A stretch of 64,000 bases of DNA. It comes from an uncultured Lachnospiraceae bacterium (GTDB lineage Bacteria; Bacillota; Clostridia; Lachnospirales; Lachnospiraceae). The position numbers and the translations under genes are program-made. Positions 43,948-52,714 of this stretch are shown in pieces. A model generated the notes under the pieces. That model had not been told where the DNA came from. It did no database searches and was given only the letters and a program-made list of their open reading frames with translations. The DNA is taken from positions 1-64,000 of the forward strand of contig CATKXR010000013.1 of the NCBI GenBank assembly GCA_949840805.1, read 5' to 3'. Numbering within the stretch: position 1 is the stretch's first letter; each line of letters starts with the position of its first letter.

Positions 43948-45306
43948 ATGAGAAAACAGACATTGGCATTGGCAATGGCAGCGCTTATGGGTCTTACCAC
44001 GGCATGTTCCGGAGGAGGAGGACAGGGGAGCCAGACTACGGCAGCCCCGGCTCAGGCAGCAGACGCGGCAAAAGGGGCGGAAAGTGAGACAAAAGCGCCT
44101 GCAGATGCGGAGATCACGGAGCCGGTCACGATCAAGTTTGCTAACTATGCGGTTTTAGAGGCGGGATATGATGTGTACTGGAACCAGCTTCTGGAGGAGT
44201 TTGCGGCAGAAAATCCGAATATCACCGTAGAGCTGGTGACGGCTCCTTACGGGGAGATTGTAAATACCGTCATCAATATGGCAGGCGGCGGGGATATGGT
44301 AGATTTGATGTACGGAGAACTGGACTGGATTCCCACTATGGTGGAAGCGGGGATGGCAGCGCCGGCGGCAGACGTGTTAAGCCCGGAGCTGATGGAGGAC
44401 ATTTACCCCAGCATTTTGGAGGCCTGTTCCATCGATGGCGTGGCCTATGGAGTTCCCATGTATGTGTCCCCGTTCCTGATGTATTACAACAAGGATTTGT
44501 TTGAGAAGGCCGGATTGGATCCGGAAGCTCCGCCAACTACATATGACGAGATGCTGGAGATAGCCCCCAAGCTTGCGGCATTGACTACGGATGACGGCAA
44601 CAAGGTGTATGCTTTTGGCCTGACCACGGCATCGGTTCCGGTATCCGGCGCGTGCCTGACTTCCTCAATCCACAATTTTGGCGGGACCGTCCTGGATGGA
44701 GACGGAAACCTGGCAGTGGACCAGGGCTTTAAGGATGCGGTAGCCATGTGGAAGACTCTTCATGAAAAAGGCTATAATCCGGAAAACAGCAAATTGAAAG
44801 ATCTGAGAAATCTTTTTGCATTAGGGCAGCTTGCTATGTACTACGACCAGTCCTGGGGATTTAACGGCGTGAAGTCTATTAATCCGGATGCCGCTGATTT
44901 TATTGCATCGGCTCCTCCTCTTGCAGGCGGAAGCGGAAGCGGTGAGTCTGTGCTGCAGGCAGGAACCCTGATGGTAATGAATAATGACGATGCCAGAAAA
45001 GCGGCCACGGCAAAACTTGTAGATTATATTCTGTCGGAAAAGAAAATTTCAGAATATTTTGAGACGGTAACTCCCGCGTATCCCTCCAGGCAGTCTATGG
45101 AGGGACTGGCAGTGGTGAAGGATTCGGCGCTTTTGGCAGGAGCCGCAGGTTCCGTGGGCAATGTGAAGCCGGTCACTTTTATCCCTACCCTGTCAGATCT
45201 GAACCTGGAGCTTTGCACTCTGGCCCAGGCCGTTACTTTGAGCGGTAAGGATGTGGATACCGCGGTTGCGGAGTTTGAAGCGGCTGCAGCGAATGTGATT
45301 CAATAG
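43948..45306 (+). CDS. ABC sugar transporter substrate-binding lipoprotein (452 aa)
   Basis: The ATG at 43948 follows AGGAAGG. The signal has a lipobox TTAC at about residues 17-20, then a Gly/Ala/Thr linker. The rest is a family 1 extracellular solute-binding protein: VTIKFANYAVLEAGYDVYWNQLLEEF, GGGDMVDLMYGELDW, YGVPMYVSPFLMYYNKDLFEKAG. An in-frame extension upstream to 43834 runs through the operator and is rejected. With the next two genes it forms a CUT1-type importer. Confidence 0.92.
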   Translation: MRKQTLALAMAALMGLTTACSGGGGQGSQTTAAPAQAADAAKGAESETKAPADAEITEPVTIKFANYAVLEAGYDVYWNQLLEEFAAENPNITVELVTAPYGEIVNTVINMAGGGDMVDLMYGELDWIPTMVEAGMAAPAADVLSPELMEDIYPSILEACSIDGVAYGVPMYVSPFLMYYNKDLFEKAGLDPEAPPTTYDEMLEIAPKLAALTTDDGNKVYAFGLTTASVPVSGACLTSSIHNFGGTVLDGDGNLAVDQGFKDAVAMWKTLHEKGYNPENSKLKDLRNLFALGQLAMYYDQSWGFNGVKSINPDAADFIASAPPLAGGSGSGESVLQAGTLMVMNNDDARKAATAKLVDYILSEKKISEYFETVTPAYPSRQSMEGLAVVKDSALLAGAAGSVGNVKPVTFIPTLSDLNLELCTLAQAVTLSGKDVDTAVAEFEAAAANVIQ

Positions 45307-45339
45307 GATAGTTAAACAGGAAAGGATGACTGGTGTACT

Positions 45340-46269
45340 ATGGGAAAAAATGTACAGGTAAGAGTCCCCATGACTGCCAGAGAACGGAATGATCGGATCT
45401 TTGCGGGAGCATTATTGCTCCCGTCCGTTCTGATAACGGTTATTTTTATTCTGGTTCCGGTGGCGGATTCGGTGGTGAAAAGCTTTCTGGACTTTAAAGT
45501 GAAGAATATTATTTCCGGTACGCCGGGAAGCTGGAATAATTTTGAGAATTATATCAAGCTTTTTAACAGCGGCAGGCTGGGAATGGCAGTGATGCATACC
45601 CTGACGTTTGTGGCGGCAGTGGTGATCGCCCAGTTTATATTGGGTATGATATTGGCGCTGATCCTCAATTCGGATATCCGTTTTACCCGGTTTGTCCGCA
45701 GCATCATGATGGCGCCCTGGGTGGTGCCTACGATCATATCGGGCCTGATCTGGATGTGGATGTATCAGCCTCAGTATGGTTTGCTGAAGTTTCTGGCAGG
45801 GGTTTTCAGCGGCGGCAGAGTGACGGATTTTGCAATTTTAAATGATCCCAATACGGCGCTTTTGGGAATCACCATAGCGGCTCTTTGGAAGCAGATCCCT
45901 TTAACGACACTTCTTTTGGTGTCAGGGCTTACCAACGTATCCACAGATCTTTTGGAGGCGGCTACCATTGATGGGGCAAACGGGGTGGAAAGGTTTCTCT
46001 ATATTACGATTCCCAGTATTATGAGTGTGATCAAGATCACGGTGTCCATGGCAATTATTGAGAATTTCAAACAGTTTCCGCTGTTCTGGACCATGACCGG
46101 CGGAGGCCCGGACAATGCCACCACTACTTTGGCCATTTTGAGTTACCGGGAGGCATTTGTCTCCAACAACTTAGGCAGCGGCGCGGCAGTGACCACCGTA
46201 TGGATGCTTCTGATGATTGTGGTAGTGTTTGTATACAATCATGTGTTTAAAGATGTGGAAATGAGTTAG
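45340..46269 (+). CDS. ABC sugar transporter permease, MalF/UgpA type (309 aa)
   Basis: Six membrane segments are visible, starting at about residue 20. The cytoplasmic EAA loop reads EAATIDGANGVERFLYITIP, the docking site for the ATPase. It follows the binding protein by 33 bases and precedes the second permease by nine. It imports the same unknown sugar. Confidence 0.93.
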   Translation: MGKNVQVRVPMTARERNDRIFAGALLLPSVLITVIFILVPVADSVVKSFLDFKVKNIISGTPGSWNNFENYIKLFNSGRLGMAVMHTLTFVAAVVIAQFILGMILALILNSDIRFTRFVRSIMMAPWVVPTIISGLIWMWMYQPQYGLLKFLAGVFSGGRVTDFAILNDPNTALLGITIAALWKQIPLTTLLLVSGLTNVSTDLLEAATIDGANGVERFLYITIPSIMSVIKITVSMAIIENFKQFPLFWTMTGGGPDNATTTLAILSYREAFVSNNLGSGAAVTTVWMLLMIVVVFVYNHVFKDVEMS

Positions 46270-46278
46270 GAGGCGGCT

Positions 46279-47124
46279 ATGGGAGCTAAAGGAAAAAAGA
46301 AAATATGGATCCTTGCAGAATATGGGATCCTGGCTGTTATTCTGCTGTTTTTAATGTTTCCTCTCTACTGGGTGTTAATGACCTCCTTTAAGACCAACAT
46401 GGAAGCTTATCGTTTTCCGCCAACCATGGTGCCGGAGGCCCCTAATATAAACAGTTATATTTCCCTGTTTACGGAGGATAACTTTTTCTTCATTTATTAT
46501 AAGAACAACTTTATTGTATCGGGAATTACGGCGGGCATTACCCTGATTCTGGCTATAATGTCCGGTTATGCATTATCTCGTTTTAAGATCCGGTGGAACA
46601 AATGGATCGTGGCGGCATTTTTGTCGGCGCAGATGTTTCCCATTGTCAGCAGGATGATTTCCCTGTATGATTTGCTGGGAAAAATTCATTTGATCAACAC
46701 CCGGGCAGGACTGATCCTGGCGCTGACAGCGGCAATGCTGCCTTTTACCATTACTCTGATGGCCAGTTTTTTTGACGGGATTCCCAGGGAGCTGGAAGAA
46801 GCGGCCATTGTGGACGGGGCAGGAAGGATTCAGACTTTGTTTCAGATCGTCATGCCGCTTGTGAAGTCCGGTATGGTGGCAGTGGGAATCTATGCATTCC
46901 TGATGACCTGGGATGATTACCTGCATGCCGTCACCCTGATTCAGAATGACAGCCTGCGGACGTTATCTGCAGGTGTGGCTTTGCGGTATCTGGGAGAATT
47001 GTCTTATGACTGGTCCAAGGTCAACACGATTTCCGTAGTGGGAATCCTTCCGATCATGTTTTTGTTCTTTTTCTTCCAGAAGTACATGGTAAAGGGTCTG
47101 GTGGCAGGCGCGGTGAAGGGATAA
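46279..47124 (+). CDS. ABC sugar transporter permease, MalG/UgpE type (281 aa)
   Basis: This is the second half of the heterodimeric channel, with six membrane segments and the EAA loop EEAAIVDGAGRIQTLFQIVM. AGGAGG precedes the ATG. No ATP-binding gene follows, so energy must come from a shared MsmX/UgpC-type ATPase encoded elsewhere, which is common in Firmicutes. Confidence 0.93.
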   Translation: MGAKGKKKIWILAEYGILAVILLFLMFPLYWVLMTSFKTNMEAYRFPPTMVPEAPNINSYISLFTEDNFFFIYYKNNFIVSGITAGITLILAIMSGYALSRFKIRWNKWIVAAFLSAQMFPIVSRMISLYDLLGKIHLINTRAGLILALTAAMLPFTITLMASFFDGIPRELEEAAIVDGAGRIQTLFQIVMPLVKSGMVAVGIYAFLMTWDDYLHAVTLIQNDSLRTLSAGVALRYLGELSYDWSKVNTISVVGILPIMFLFFFFQKYMVKGLVAGAVKG

Positions 47125-47224
47125 AAAGAATTAGAAAATGCGCAGCAGCTAAGGAATATACGGCAGATCCGGAGCGGATCATGGACCGCAAAGAAAAGCT
47201 GATGCAAATAATAAGGGGGATAAT

Positions 47225-48082
47225 ATGCTGTCAACAAGTAAAGAAATGCTTATGGAAGCGGCAAACGGCGGTTATGCGGTGCCGGCTATCAATACCCAGG
47301 GTGGGAATTATGATATTATATGGGCCATCTGTAAAGCGGCGGAGGATTTGGGGTCTCCGGTAATGCTGGCACATTATGTAAATACAGGAGCCTATTCCGG
47401 CCACGACTGGTTTGTGAACGTATGTAAATGGTGTGCAGAAAAGGTATCCGTACCGGTGGCAATCCATCTGGACCATGGGGACGGGTTTGCAATTTGTATG
47501 GAGGCCCTGAAGCTGGGATTTACTTCCTTGATGATTGACGGGTCTGCAAAGCCTGTTGAGGAGAATGCCAGGATGACCAACGAAGTCCTGAAGGTGGCAA
47601 GGTGTTTTGGCGTGCCTGTGGAGGCGGAGGTGGGAGAACTGCTGCGCCTGGACAATATGGGTGCGGTCATGGAGAATAAAAATATTGTGGACCCGGAAGA
47701 GGTGCGCAGGTTCCTCGGGCTGTGCCAGCCGGATTCGCTGGCAATCGGGATTGGAAATGCCCATGGATATTATAAGGGAGAGCCGGATATCCATCTGGAA
47801 ATTTTAGAAGAGGTAAGGAAGTTTACCGATATTCCTCTGGTGCTTCACGGATGTACGGGAATGAAGGATGAGATTATCCGGGAAGCAATCCGGATGGGAG
47901 TGGCGAAGATCAATTTCGGGACGGAAATCCGATATAAATATGTGGAACATTATGAGGAAGGATTAAGGACAATGGAGCATCAGGGACATTCGTGGAAGCT
48001 GTCCCAGTATGCCAATGAGCGGCTTCAGGAGGATGTGAGGAAGATCATACGGCTGGCAGGATCAGAGGGAAAAGCCCGGTAG
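47225..48082 (+). CDS. Class II ketose-bisphosphate aldolase (285 aa)
   Basis: The zinc and catalytic residues of class II aldolases are present: HLDHG with H81, D83 and H84, EAEVGEL, GIGNAHGYY and LVLHGCTG. The GatY/KbaY/FbaA family cleaves fructose- or tagatose-1,6-bisphosphate into dihydroxyacetone phosphate and an aldehyde. Its place beside a SIS protein and an ABC importer suggests action on a phosphorylated product of the imported sugar, not glycolytic FBP. A GGGGGAT site precedes the ATG. The exact substrate cannot be read from sequence. Confidence 0.9.
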   Translation: MLSTSKEMLMEAANGGYAVPAINTQGGNYDIIWAICKAAEDLGSPVMLAHYVNTGAYSGHDWFVNVCKWCAEKVSVPVAIHLDHGDGFAICMEALKLGFTSLMIDGSAKPVEENARMTNEVLKVARCFGVPVEAEVGELLRLDNMGAVMENKNIVDPEEVRRFLGLCQPDSLAIGIGNAHGYYKGEPDIHLEILEEVRKFTDIPLVLHGCTGMKDEIIREAIRMGVAKINFGTEIRYKYVEHYEEGLRTMEHQGHSWKLSQYANERLQEDVRKIIRLAGSEGKAR

Positions 48083-48114
48083 GAAAAAATGGAAGCGAAA
48101 AAAGGAGGCAAGTG

Positions 48115-49170
48115 ATGAAGAATAGCGAATTAACTTACAGGGAGATGTACGGACAACCAGAATCTTTTCAGGCGATCAACGATTCTCTGGAAGATATTTT
48201 TAAAGTGCTGGACAAGGTATTTGCGGAAGATTACGACGAGCTGATTTTTACCGGATGCGGGACGTCTCTGTATCTGGCTCAGGCTTCGGCCCACGCTTTT
48301 GCAAGCGCCACAGGGACTCCGGCCAAGGGGATGTGCTGTTCGGAATTGTATTATTTCCCGGAAACTTATGTGGGAAAGGGCCGGAAGGTGCTGGTACTGC
48401 CGATTACCAGGAAAAGCTATACTACGGAAGTGAGGATGGCCATTGACAAGGTCAGGAGTTTTGAAGGGGTGAAGACCCTGGCCATCACCTGTGACCCGGA
48501 CAGCGCCGCTTATAATGATTTTATGATCTTGTCTCCGGAGACGGCGGAGGACAGCGTGATCATGACCAGATCCTTTACCAGCATGGTATATCTGGCGGTA
48601 ATCCTCGCGTTTTATGCTGGAGGCCATTGGGAAAAAATCGAGGCTATGAAAGAGTACAGGAAGGAATCAGAAGAATTTTTAAAGGCTGCTGACCATATGG
48701 CGAAACGGATCGTGGGAGAGCATCCGGAGCTGAATCTTTTTATCACTTTGGGACAGGGAATCAATTATGGGATTGCCAATGAGTGTATGAATAAGATGAA
48801 AGAGATGAGCCTTAGCAATTCGGAAGCCTATTATACTCTGGAATACCGCCATGGACCGATGAGCCTGGTGGATGACAGGACCATGATCATTTTGCTGGGA
48901 AACGAGGATACGGTGGACGGAGATAAAAAGCTCTTGGAGGAGATGAAGCGCTATGGAGCGGTGATACTGGCGGCAGGGGCAAAGGCCGGGCAGTGTTATG
49001 GAGCGGCAGATTATACTTTGGAGCTGGATTATGGGTATGACAGCCTGCAGAAGGCAGCTATGATCGGGTTTATCGGGCAGATGATGGGATATTATCTGGC
49101 AGAGGCAAAGGGCCTGAATGCAGATACGCCCAGGCATTTGTCCCAGGCTATTGTGATTGAAGGGGAGTAG
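48115..49170 (+). CDS. SIS-domain sugar isomerase/deaminase-like protein (351 aa)
   Basis: Two SIS domains are seen: FTGCGTSLYLAQASAHAFAS with ITRKSYTTEVRMAI (first) and TLGQGINYGIANECMNKMKEMSLSNSEAY with EYRHGPMSLVD (second). This is the layout of AgaS, GlmS C-terminal domains and FrlB-type deglycases, which handle amino-sugar or sugar-amine phosphates. No kinase is linked, so the phosphate source is unexplained. ATG 48115 is preferred over GTG 48112 because AAGGAGG is better spaced. It ends the transporter operon. Confidence 0.88.
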   Translation: MKNSELTYREMYGQPESFQAINDSLEDIFKVLDKVFAEDYDELIFTGCGTSLYLAQASAHAFASATGTPAKGMCCSELYYFPETYVGKGRKVLVLPITRKSYTTEVRMAIDKVRSFEGVKTLAITCDPDSAAYNDFMILSPETAEDSVIMTRSFTSMVYLAVILAFYAGGHWEKIEAMKEYRKESEEFLKAADHMAKRIVGEHPELNLFITLGQGINYGIANECMNKMKEMSLSNSEAYYTLEYRHGPMSLVDDRTMIILLGNEDTVDGDKKLLEEMKRYGAVILAAGAKAGQCYGAADYTLELDYGYDSLQKAAMIGFIGQMMGYYLAEAKGLNADTPRHLSQAIVIEGE

Positions 49171-49189
49171 GGCAGCCGGATGAGATCCC

Positions 49190-49217
49190 TTGCATTGGGA
49201 CGGTAATATGGTATGAT
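49190..49217 (+). promoter_or_regulatory. Promoter of the 45-residue ORF
   Basis: TTGCAT (49190-49195) and TATGAT (49212-49217) are 16 bases apart, about 60 bases before the small gene. Confidence 0.55.
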
Positions 49218-49279
49218 AATATTGTCGAGAGACAAATCGCCGGGCAAGCGGAGAAAGGGGAACTACAGAGGATTTGAAT

Positions 49280-49417
49280 ATGACAGAAGTCGCAAGATTG
49301 TTATTGGGGCTAAGAGCGGCCGGATGGAGTGAAAAAGAGATTAATGATTTTATCCTTTATATTGAATCGGGAGAGGAGCAGTATAAACCAAAGCCGAGAA
49401 AGGAAAAGGATGAGTAA
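49280..49417 (+). CDS. Small conserved-looking protein (45 aa)
   Basis: An ATG at 49280, seven bases after AGAGGA, opens a 45-codon frame. The product has an amphipathic helix (MTEVARLLLGLRAAGWSEKE), then INDFILYIESGEEQY and a Lys-rich tail. The GLRAAGWSxxEIxDFxLYIESG pattern is one I associate with short orphan proteins of Lachnospiraceae, though I cannot verify it here. It has its own promoter and ends before the convergent thiZ. Function unknown. Confidence 0.6.
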   Translation: MTEVARLLLGLRAAGWSEKEINDFILYIESGEEQYKPKPRKEKDE

Positions 49418-49540
49418 TTCGGCATGGGAGAACAGGACAGGCAGTGAACTTGCCATAGCTGCCTTATGGAGCACAATGAGAATCCGGCAAAATGCATCTG
49501 CAGTGCATTTTACCGGGTTTTCATTGTACATTAGAAATGT

Positions 49541-50287
49541 TTAGCGGGATTTTTCCAGATGGGCCAAAATCTGGCGTTTATATTCCAGGAACTGCCCGGA
49601 AAGGGAAAATTCTTTTTTTCTTGGCCTTGGTTCTTCGATCACGATTTCCTTCGTGACAGTTCCCGGTTTTCCTGTCAGCAGGTAGATACGGTCAGACAAA
49701 AGAACTGCCTCATCGATGTCGTGGGTGACAAACAGGGTGGAGAGACGGATTTCTTCCATTACCTGCAGATACCAATCATGGACGCTGCTTTTGGTCAGCA
49801 TATCCAGGGCGGAAAACGGCTCGTCCAGCAAGGCGACTCTCTCGGAAAACAGATAAGTCCGCAGAAGGGCGGCTCTCTGTCTCATTCCGCCTGATAACTG
49901 GGCCGGATATTTTTTCTGTGTCCCCTCAAGCCCGAATTGTTTAAAATACGAGGATGCTTTTTGTCTTGCTTCTGTTTTCTTCATGCCCTTGATCAAAAGA
50001 GGAAGGATCACATTATCCAGGGTGGTGCGGTAAGGCAGGAGCAGGTCTTTTTGAAGCATGTAGCTGACCTGTCCCGGACTGCCTGTAATATCAACGCCGT
50101 CTAAGAAGACTTTCCCCTCGTCAGGCTGGCTCAAACCGGCAATAATATTAAATAAGGTGGTTTTTCCTCCTCCGCTGACACCCAGAAGGGAGACAAGCTC
50201 CCTCTCTTTAAGTTCCAGGGAAACCTGCCGGATGACGGCCTGCCCGTCAAAAGATTTGGTGATGCCTTCTGTTTTAAGAACAATCAT
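49541..50287 (-). CDS. thiZ: ABC transporter ATPase for thiamine precursor uptake, ThiZ-like
   Basis: All ABC motifs are present: Walker A GVSGGGKTT, Q-loop MLQKDLLLPY, signature LSGGMRQR, Walker B VALLDEPFSALD and the H-loop VTHDID. The protein is of the SsuB/TauB/ThiZ branch that powers importers of small organic nutrients. The substrate is inferred from the operon: thiY-like binding protein, thiX-like permease, a thiamine-binding protein and a TPP riboswitch. GGGAG precedes the start, nine bases after thiY. Confidence 0.92.
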   Translation of the reverse strand: MIVLKTEGITKSFDGQAVIRQVSLELKERELVSLLGVSGGGKTTLFNIIAGLSQPDEGKVFLDGVDITGSPGQVSYMLQKDLLLPYRTTLDNVILPLLIKGMKKTEARQKASSYFKQFGLEGTQKKYPAQLSGGMRQRAALLRTYLFSERVALLDEPFSALDMLTKSSVHDWYLQVMEEIRLSTLFVTHDIDEAVLLSDRIYLLTGKPGTVTKEIVIEEPRPRKKEFSLSGQFLEYKRQILAHLEKSR

Positions 50288-50296
50288 AAGCTCTCC

Positions 50297-51385
50297 CTAT
50301 TTTTCCTGTTGTGGCAGATAATCATTAGTAAAGCCGATATTTTCCGGAAGCGCTGGATCGGAAAGTCCGTTTTCGTTGAGCCAGGAATAAAAACCGTTCC
50401 AGCGCCGGGGATCCATATAGCCCCATGTGGGGGAGTCTGCCAGGTATCGGGGCGAAAGATATTGCTGGCTTGCCAGGGCAAGTTCCGGGTCCAATTCCGG
50501 CACGGCGCGGCACAGGATGCCGGCGGCTTCCTCCGGGTCTTTGGCAGCCTCTTCATAGCCTTTTGAAAGAGCAGACAGAAATGCCTTTGCCGTATCCGGC
50601 TCATCCTCCAGAAACCGGGTTCCCGAGATGATAACCGGGGTATAGTAGTCAAATACCGGATTTATGTCGGAAAATGCAAAATAATCGGTTTCCAGCTCTT
50701 CTAACTCTGTTTTTATGCCGGCCCAGCCGTAAAAGATCCAGATGGCGTCTACGGATTTTGTTTTCAGGGCGGAGACCTCATCCGTGACAGAGCTGGGAAC
50801 GAGCTGCACTTTGCCAAAATCGCCCCCGTCGCTTTCCACCACATTTTGAAGGGTGGCCAGCTCTATCGGAGATTCCCAGGTGGCGTATTTTTTCCCTTCG
50901 AGGCCTTTGGGGGTATTCATACCTTCTCCTTTGCGGGAGACGATGCCGGAGGTGTTATGCTGCAAGACGGCAGCTACCGCCTGAATAGGAAGAGCGCTGT
51001 CGCCTGTCAGGGCGGGAGCCATGGTATCCTGGAAACTTACGCCGAACTGGGCTTTTCCGGAAGCAACCAGGATCTCGGCTCCTCCTTCCGGCGGCTGGAC
51101 GACCTCCACTTCAAGGCCGGCCTCCTCAAAATATCCTTTTTCCAGGGCGACATAAAGTCCTGTATGGTTAGTGTTGGGAGTCCAGTCAAGGACAAAGGTG
51201 ATTTTTTTTAATTCACCGGAGGTTTTTGGTGGAGCCTCATCGGTTTTGAGGCCGCATGCAGACAGAGATAAAGCCGTGACAGCCGCCATGGCGGCGGCCC
51301 ATGTTCTGCGTTTGAGTGAAAGACGGGCAGCCGGCCTGCCGGAGGCGGGCGTTGAAAGTTGTTTGCAGAAGAATGCCTTTTTCAT
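50297..51385 (-). CDS. thiY: Thiamine-precursor (HMP-type) binding lipoprotein, ThiY-like
   Basis: The N-terminus is long and basic before a hydrophobic stretch ending in the lipobox SLSAC near residue 44. The mature part is of the NMT1/THI5 family: FVLDWTPNTNHTGLYVALEKGYF, GAEILVASGKAQFGVSFQD. In ThiY of Bacillus this fold binds formyl-aminopyrimidine, a breakdown product of thiamine. The regulatory element upstream supports that type of ligand. AAGGAG lies 11-12 bases before the start. Confidence 0.92.
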   Translation of the reverse strand: MKKAFFCKQLSTPASGRPAARLSLKRRTWAAAMAAVTALSLSACGLKTDEAPPKTSGELKKITFVLDWTPNTNHTGLYVALEKGYFEEAGLEVEVVQPPEGGAEILVASGKAQFGVSFQDTMAPALTGDSALPIQAVAAVLQHNTSGIVSRKGEGMNTPKGLEGKKYATWESPIELATLQNVVESDGGDFGKVQLVPSSVTDEVSALKTKSVDAIWIFYGWAGIKTELEELETDYFAFSDINPVFDYYTPVIISGTRFLEDEPDTAKAFLSALSKGYEEAAKDPEEAAGILCRAVPELDPELALASQQYLSPRYLADSPTWGYMDPRRWNGFYSWLNENGLSDPALPENIGFTNDYLPQQEK

Positions 51386-51422
51386 GTTTTTAGTGACTCC
51401 TTCCTGTTTGCCGGTATCTGTT

Positions 51423-52196
51423 TTATTTGCTTTTGCTGCCTTTATCCCAGGGCATGCACAGCCGTTGAAGAAGTTCTACTCCGTTCATCAGCAGGAGGCT
51501 GATTGCTGAGATGAGAAAGATTACGGCAAACATTTTGTCAAAAGAAAATGCTTTTTTTACTCTGGTCATATATACGCCAAGCCCTCCGAAGCCGCCCAGC
51601 CATTCGGAAATAACGGCGCCTACCACCGCGTAGGACACGGAGATCCGCAGACCGGAAAAAAACTGGCTTAAAGCGCCGGGCAGTTTGATGTAAAAAAAAA
51701 TCTGCCCCTGTCCGGCGCCCATGGCCCGCAGAAGGTTTAAGGCATCCGGGTCGGCCGAGCGAAAGCCGGTCAGAAGGCCTACAGTAATGGGAAAAAAGGT
51801 GGTAAGGACAATCAGGATTACCTTTGGCGTCATCTCGTATCCGAACCATAATACTAAAAGAGGCGCTACCGCTACGGTGGGAACGGTCTGTGTCAGCACC
51901 ACCAGGGGATAAAATGCCTGGTATAAAATTTCAAACCGGTCCATGGCCACAGCCATGAGAAATCCTAAAAGGATCCCCATAGCCAGGCCGATAAAAGCTT
52001 CTGACAGCGTGATGGCAGAATGGGCTCCCAAGGCCGGAAGCTCTGTGAAAAACGTTTTTAATACCTGAACGGGAGAGGGGAGAAGGAAAGCGTCCACAGC
52101 CCCGGTCCCCGTCACAAGCTGCCAGATAAAAAGAATGGCAAAAACAGCGGAACAAGACCACAGCTTATTGGTGATGTTTGGTGACTTTTTTGTCAA
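51423..52196 (-). CDS. thiX: ABC permease for thiamine precursor uptake, ThiX-like
   Basis: A multi-spanning protein of the BPD_transp_1 type: FLLPSPVQVLKTF near the first segment and a cytoplasmic loop ALNLLRAMGAGQGQIFFYIKLP, where ThiZ should dock. The start is a TTG at 52196, inside the preceding gene (32-base overlap), with AAGGAG about 12 bases upstream. This suggests translational coupling. Confidence 0.9.
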   Translation of the reverse strand: MTKKSPNITNKLWSCSAVFAILFIWQLVTGTGAVDAFLLPSPVQVLKTFFTELPALGAHSAITLSEAFIGLAMGILLGFLMAVAMDRFEILYQAFYPLVVLTQTVPTVAVAPLLVLWFGYEMTPKVILIVLTTFFPITVGLLTGFRSADPDALNLLRAMGAGQGQIFFYIKLPGALSQFFSGLRISVSYAVVGAVISEWLGGFGGLGVYMTRVKKAFSFDKMFAVIFLISAISLLLMNGVELLQRLCMPWDKGSKSK

Positions 52197-52461
52197 TGGT
52201 CAGCACATCTCCTTCCGGCCGGTAGGTGACTTTGATGTAGGCGGCTACAGAGGGAGCGCCTGCGCGGATGGCAATGTGCTGGCACTCTTTGACAATGTCC
52301 ATTAGCTCGTCATAATCTCCCTCAATGGCTGTCTCAAAAGGCCCTACATAGCAGGTTAAACCTGTACTTTTGATATAGGCGATCACCTCGTCAACAATGC
52401 GGATCAGTTCCTCGTCATCGGATGTTTCCGGTAAAGACTGGATGGCTACACTTGCGTTCAT
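52165..52461 (-). CDS. MTH1187-family thiamine-binding protein (98 aa)
   Basis: This small ferredoxin-like-fold protein matches the MTH1187/YkoF-type family (former DUF77): ASVAIQSLPETSDDEEL, IAYIKSTGLTCYVGPFETAIEGDYDELMDIVKECQ. Members bind thiamine or its hydroxymethylpyrimidine part in the cytoplasm. It is the first gene behind the TPP riboswitch, with AAAGGAG seven bases before the ATG, and overlaps thiX. Confidence 0.9.
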   Translation of the reverse strand: MNASVAIQSLPETSDDEELIRIVDEVIAYIKSTGLTCYVGPFETAIEGDYDELMDIVKECQHIAIRAGAPSVAAYIKVTYRPEGDVLTIDKKVTKHHQ

Positions 52462-52540
52462 AAAAAGCTCCTTTCCTGATTTAAGGGGGTATTTTGCAGG
52501 ATTTTATATTCACGGGCATAAACATAAATATGGATGGAAA

Positions 52541-52569
52541 CACAAAAAACCGCCTGGATGCCCAGACGG
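52541..52569 (-). terminator. Riboswitch-controlled terminator
   Basis: On the minus strand CCGTCTGG (52569-52562) pairs with CCAGGCGG (52557-52550) around four bases, with one T-G wobble, and TTTTTTGTG follows. It lies between the TPP aptamer and the first gene of the operon, as expected for ligand-dependent premature termination. Confidence 0.85.
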
Positions 52570-52618
52570 AAATCGATCGAATTTCTGTCATGAACGGAAC
52601 TTCCGCCCATGAAAGATG

Positions 52619-52706
52619 TTTTCCTACGCTGGCATTATCCAGATCAGGTTCCAGGGTTTAAAATAAAACCTATTTTATCTCAGCCGGACTATATCCAGCA
52701 CCCCTT
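52619..52706 (-). promoter_or_regulatory. TPP riboswitch (THI element)
   Basis: Read on the minus strand, the element starts GGGGTGCTGG, contains the conserved GGCTGAGATAAAA, then ACCCTGGAACCTGATCTGG, and closes with ATAATGCCAGCGTAGG. These are the invariant pyrimidine- and pyrophosphate-sensor arms of the TPP aptamer. It governs the four-gene uptake operon downstream, and the terminator at 52541-52569 is the likely expression platform. Confidence 0.97.
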
Positions 52707-52714
52707 TTTATTTT

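Noticed and set aside
41332-48082. Classical L-fucose catabolic operon
   Set aside because: There is no fuculokinase or FucA-type fuculose-phosphate aldolase; the aldolase is of the GatY/FbaA class and the isomerase-like protein is too short for FucI.
39606-49170. PTS fusion as part of the LacI regulon
   Set aside because: The PTS gene has its own promoter without a matching operator, and the regulon boxes start at 41276; linkage is possible but not supported.
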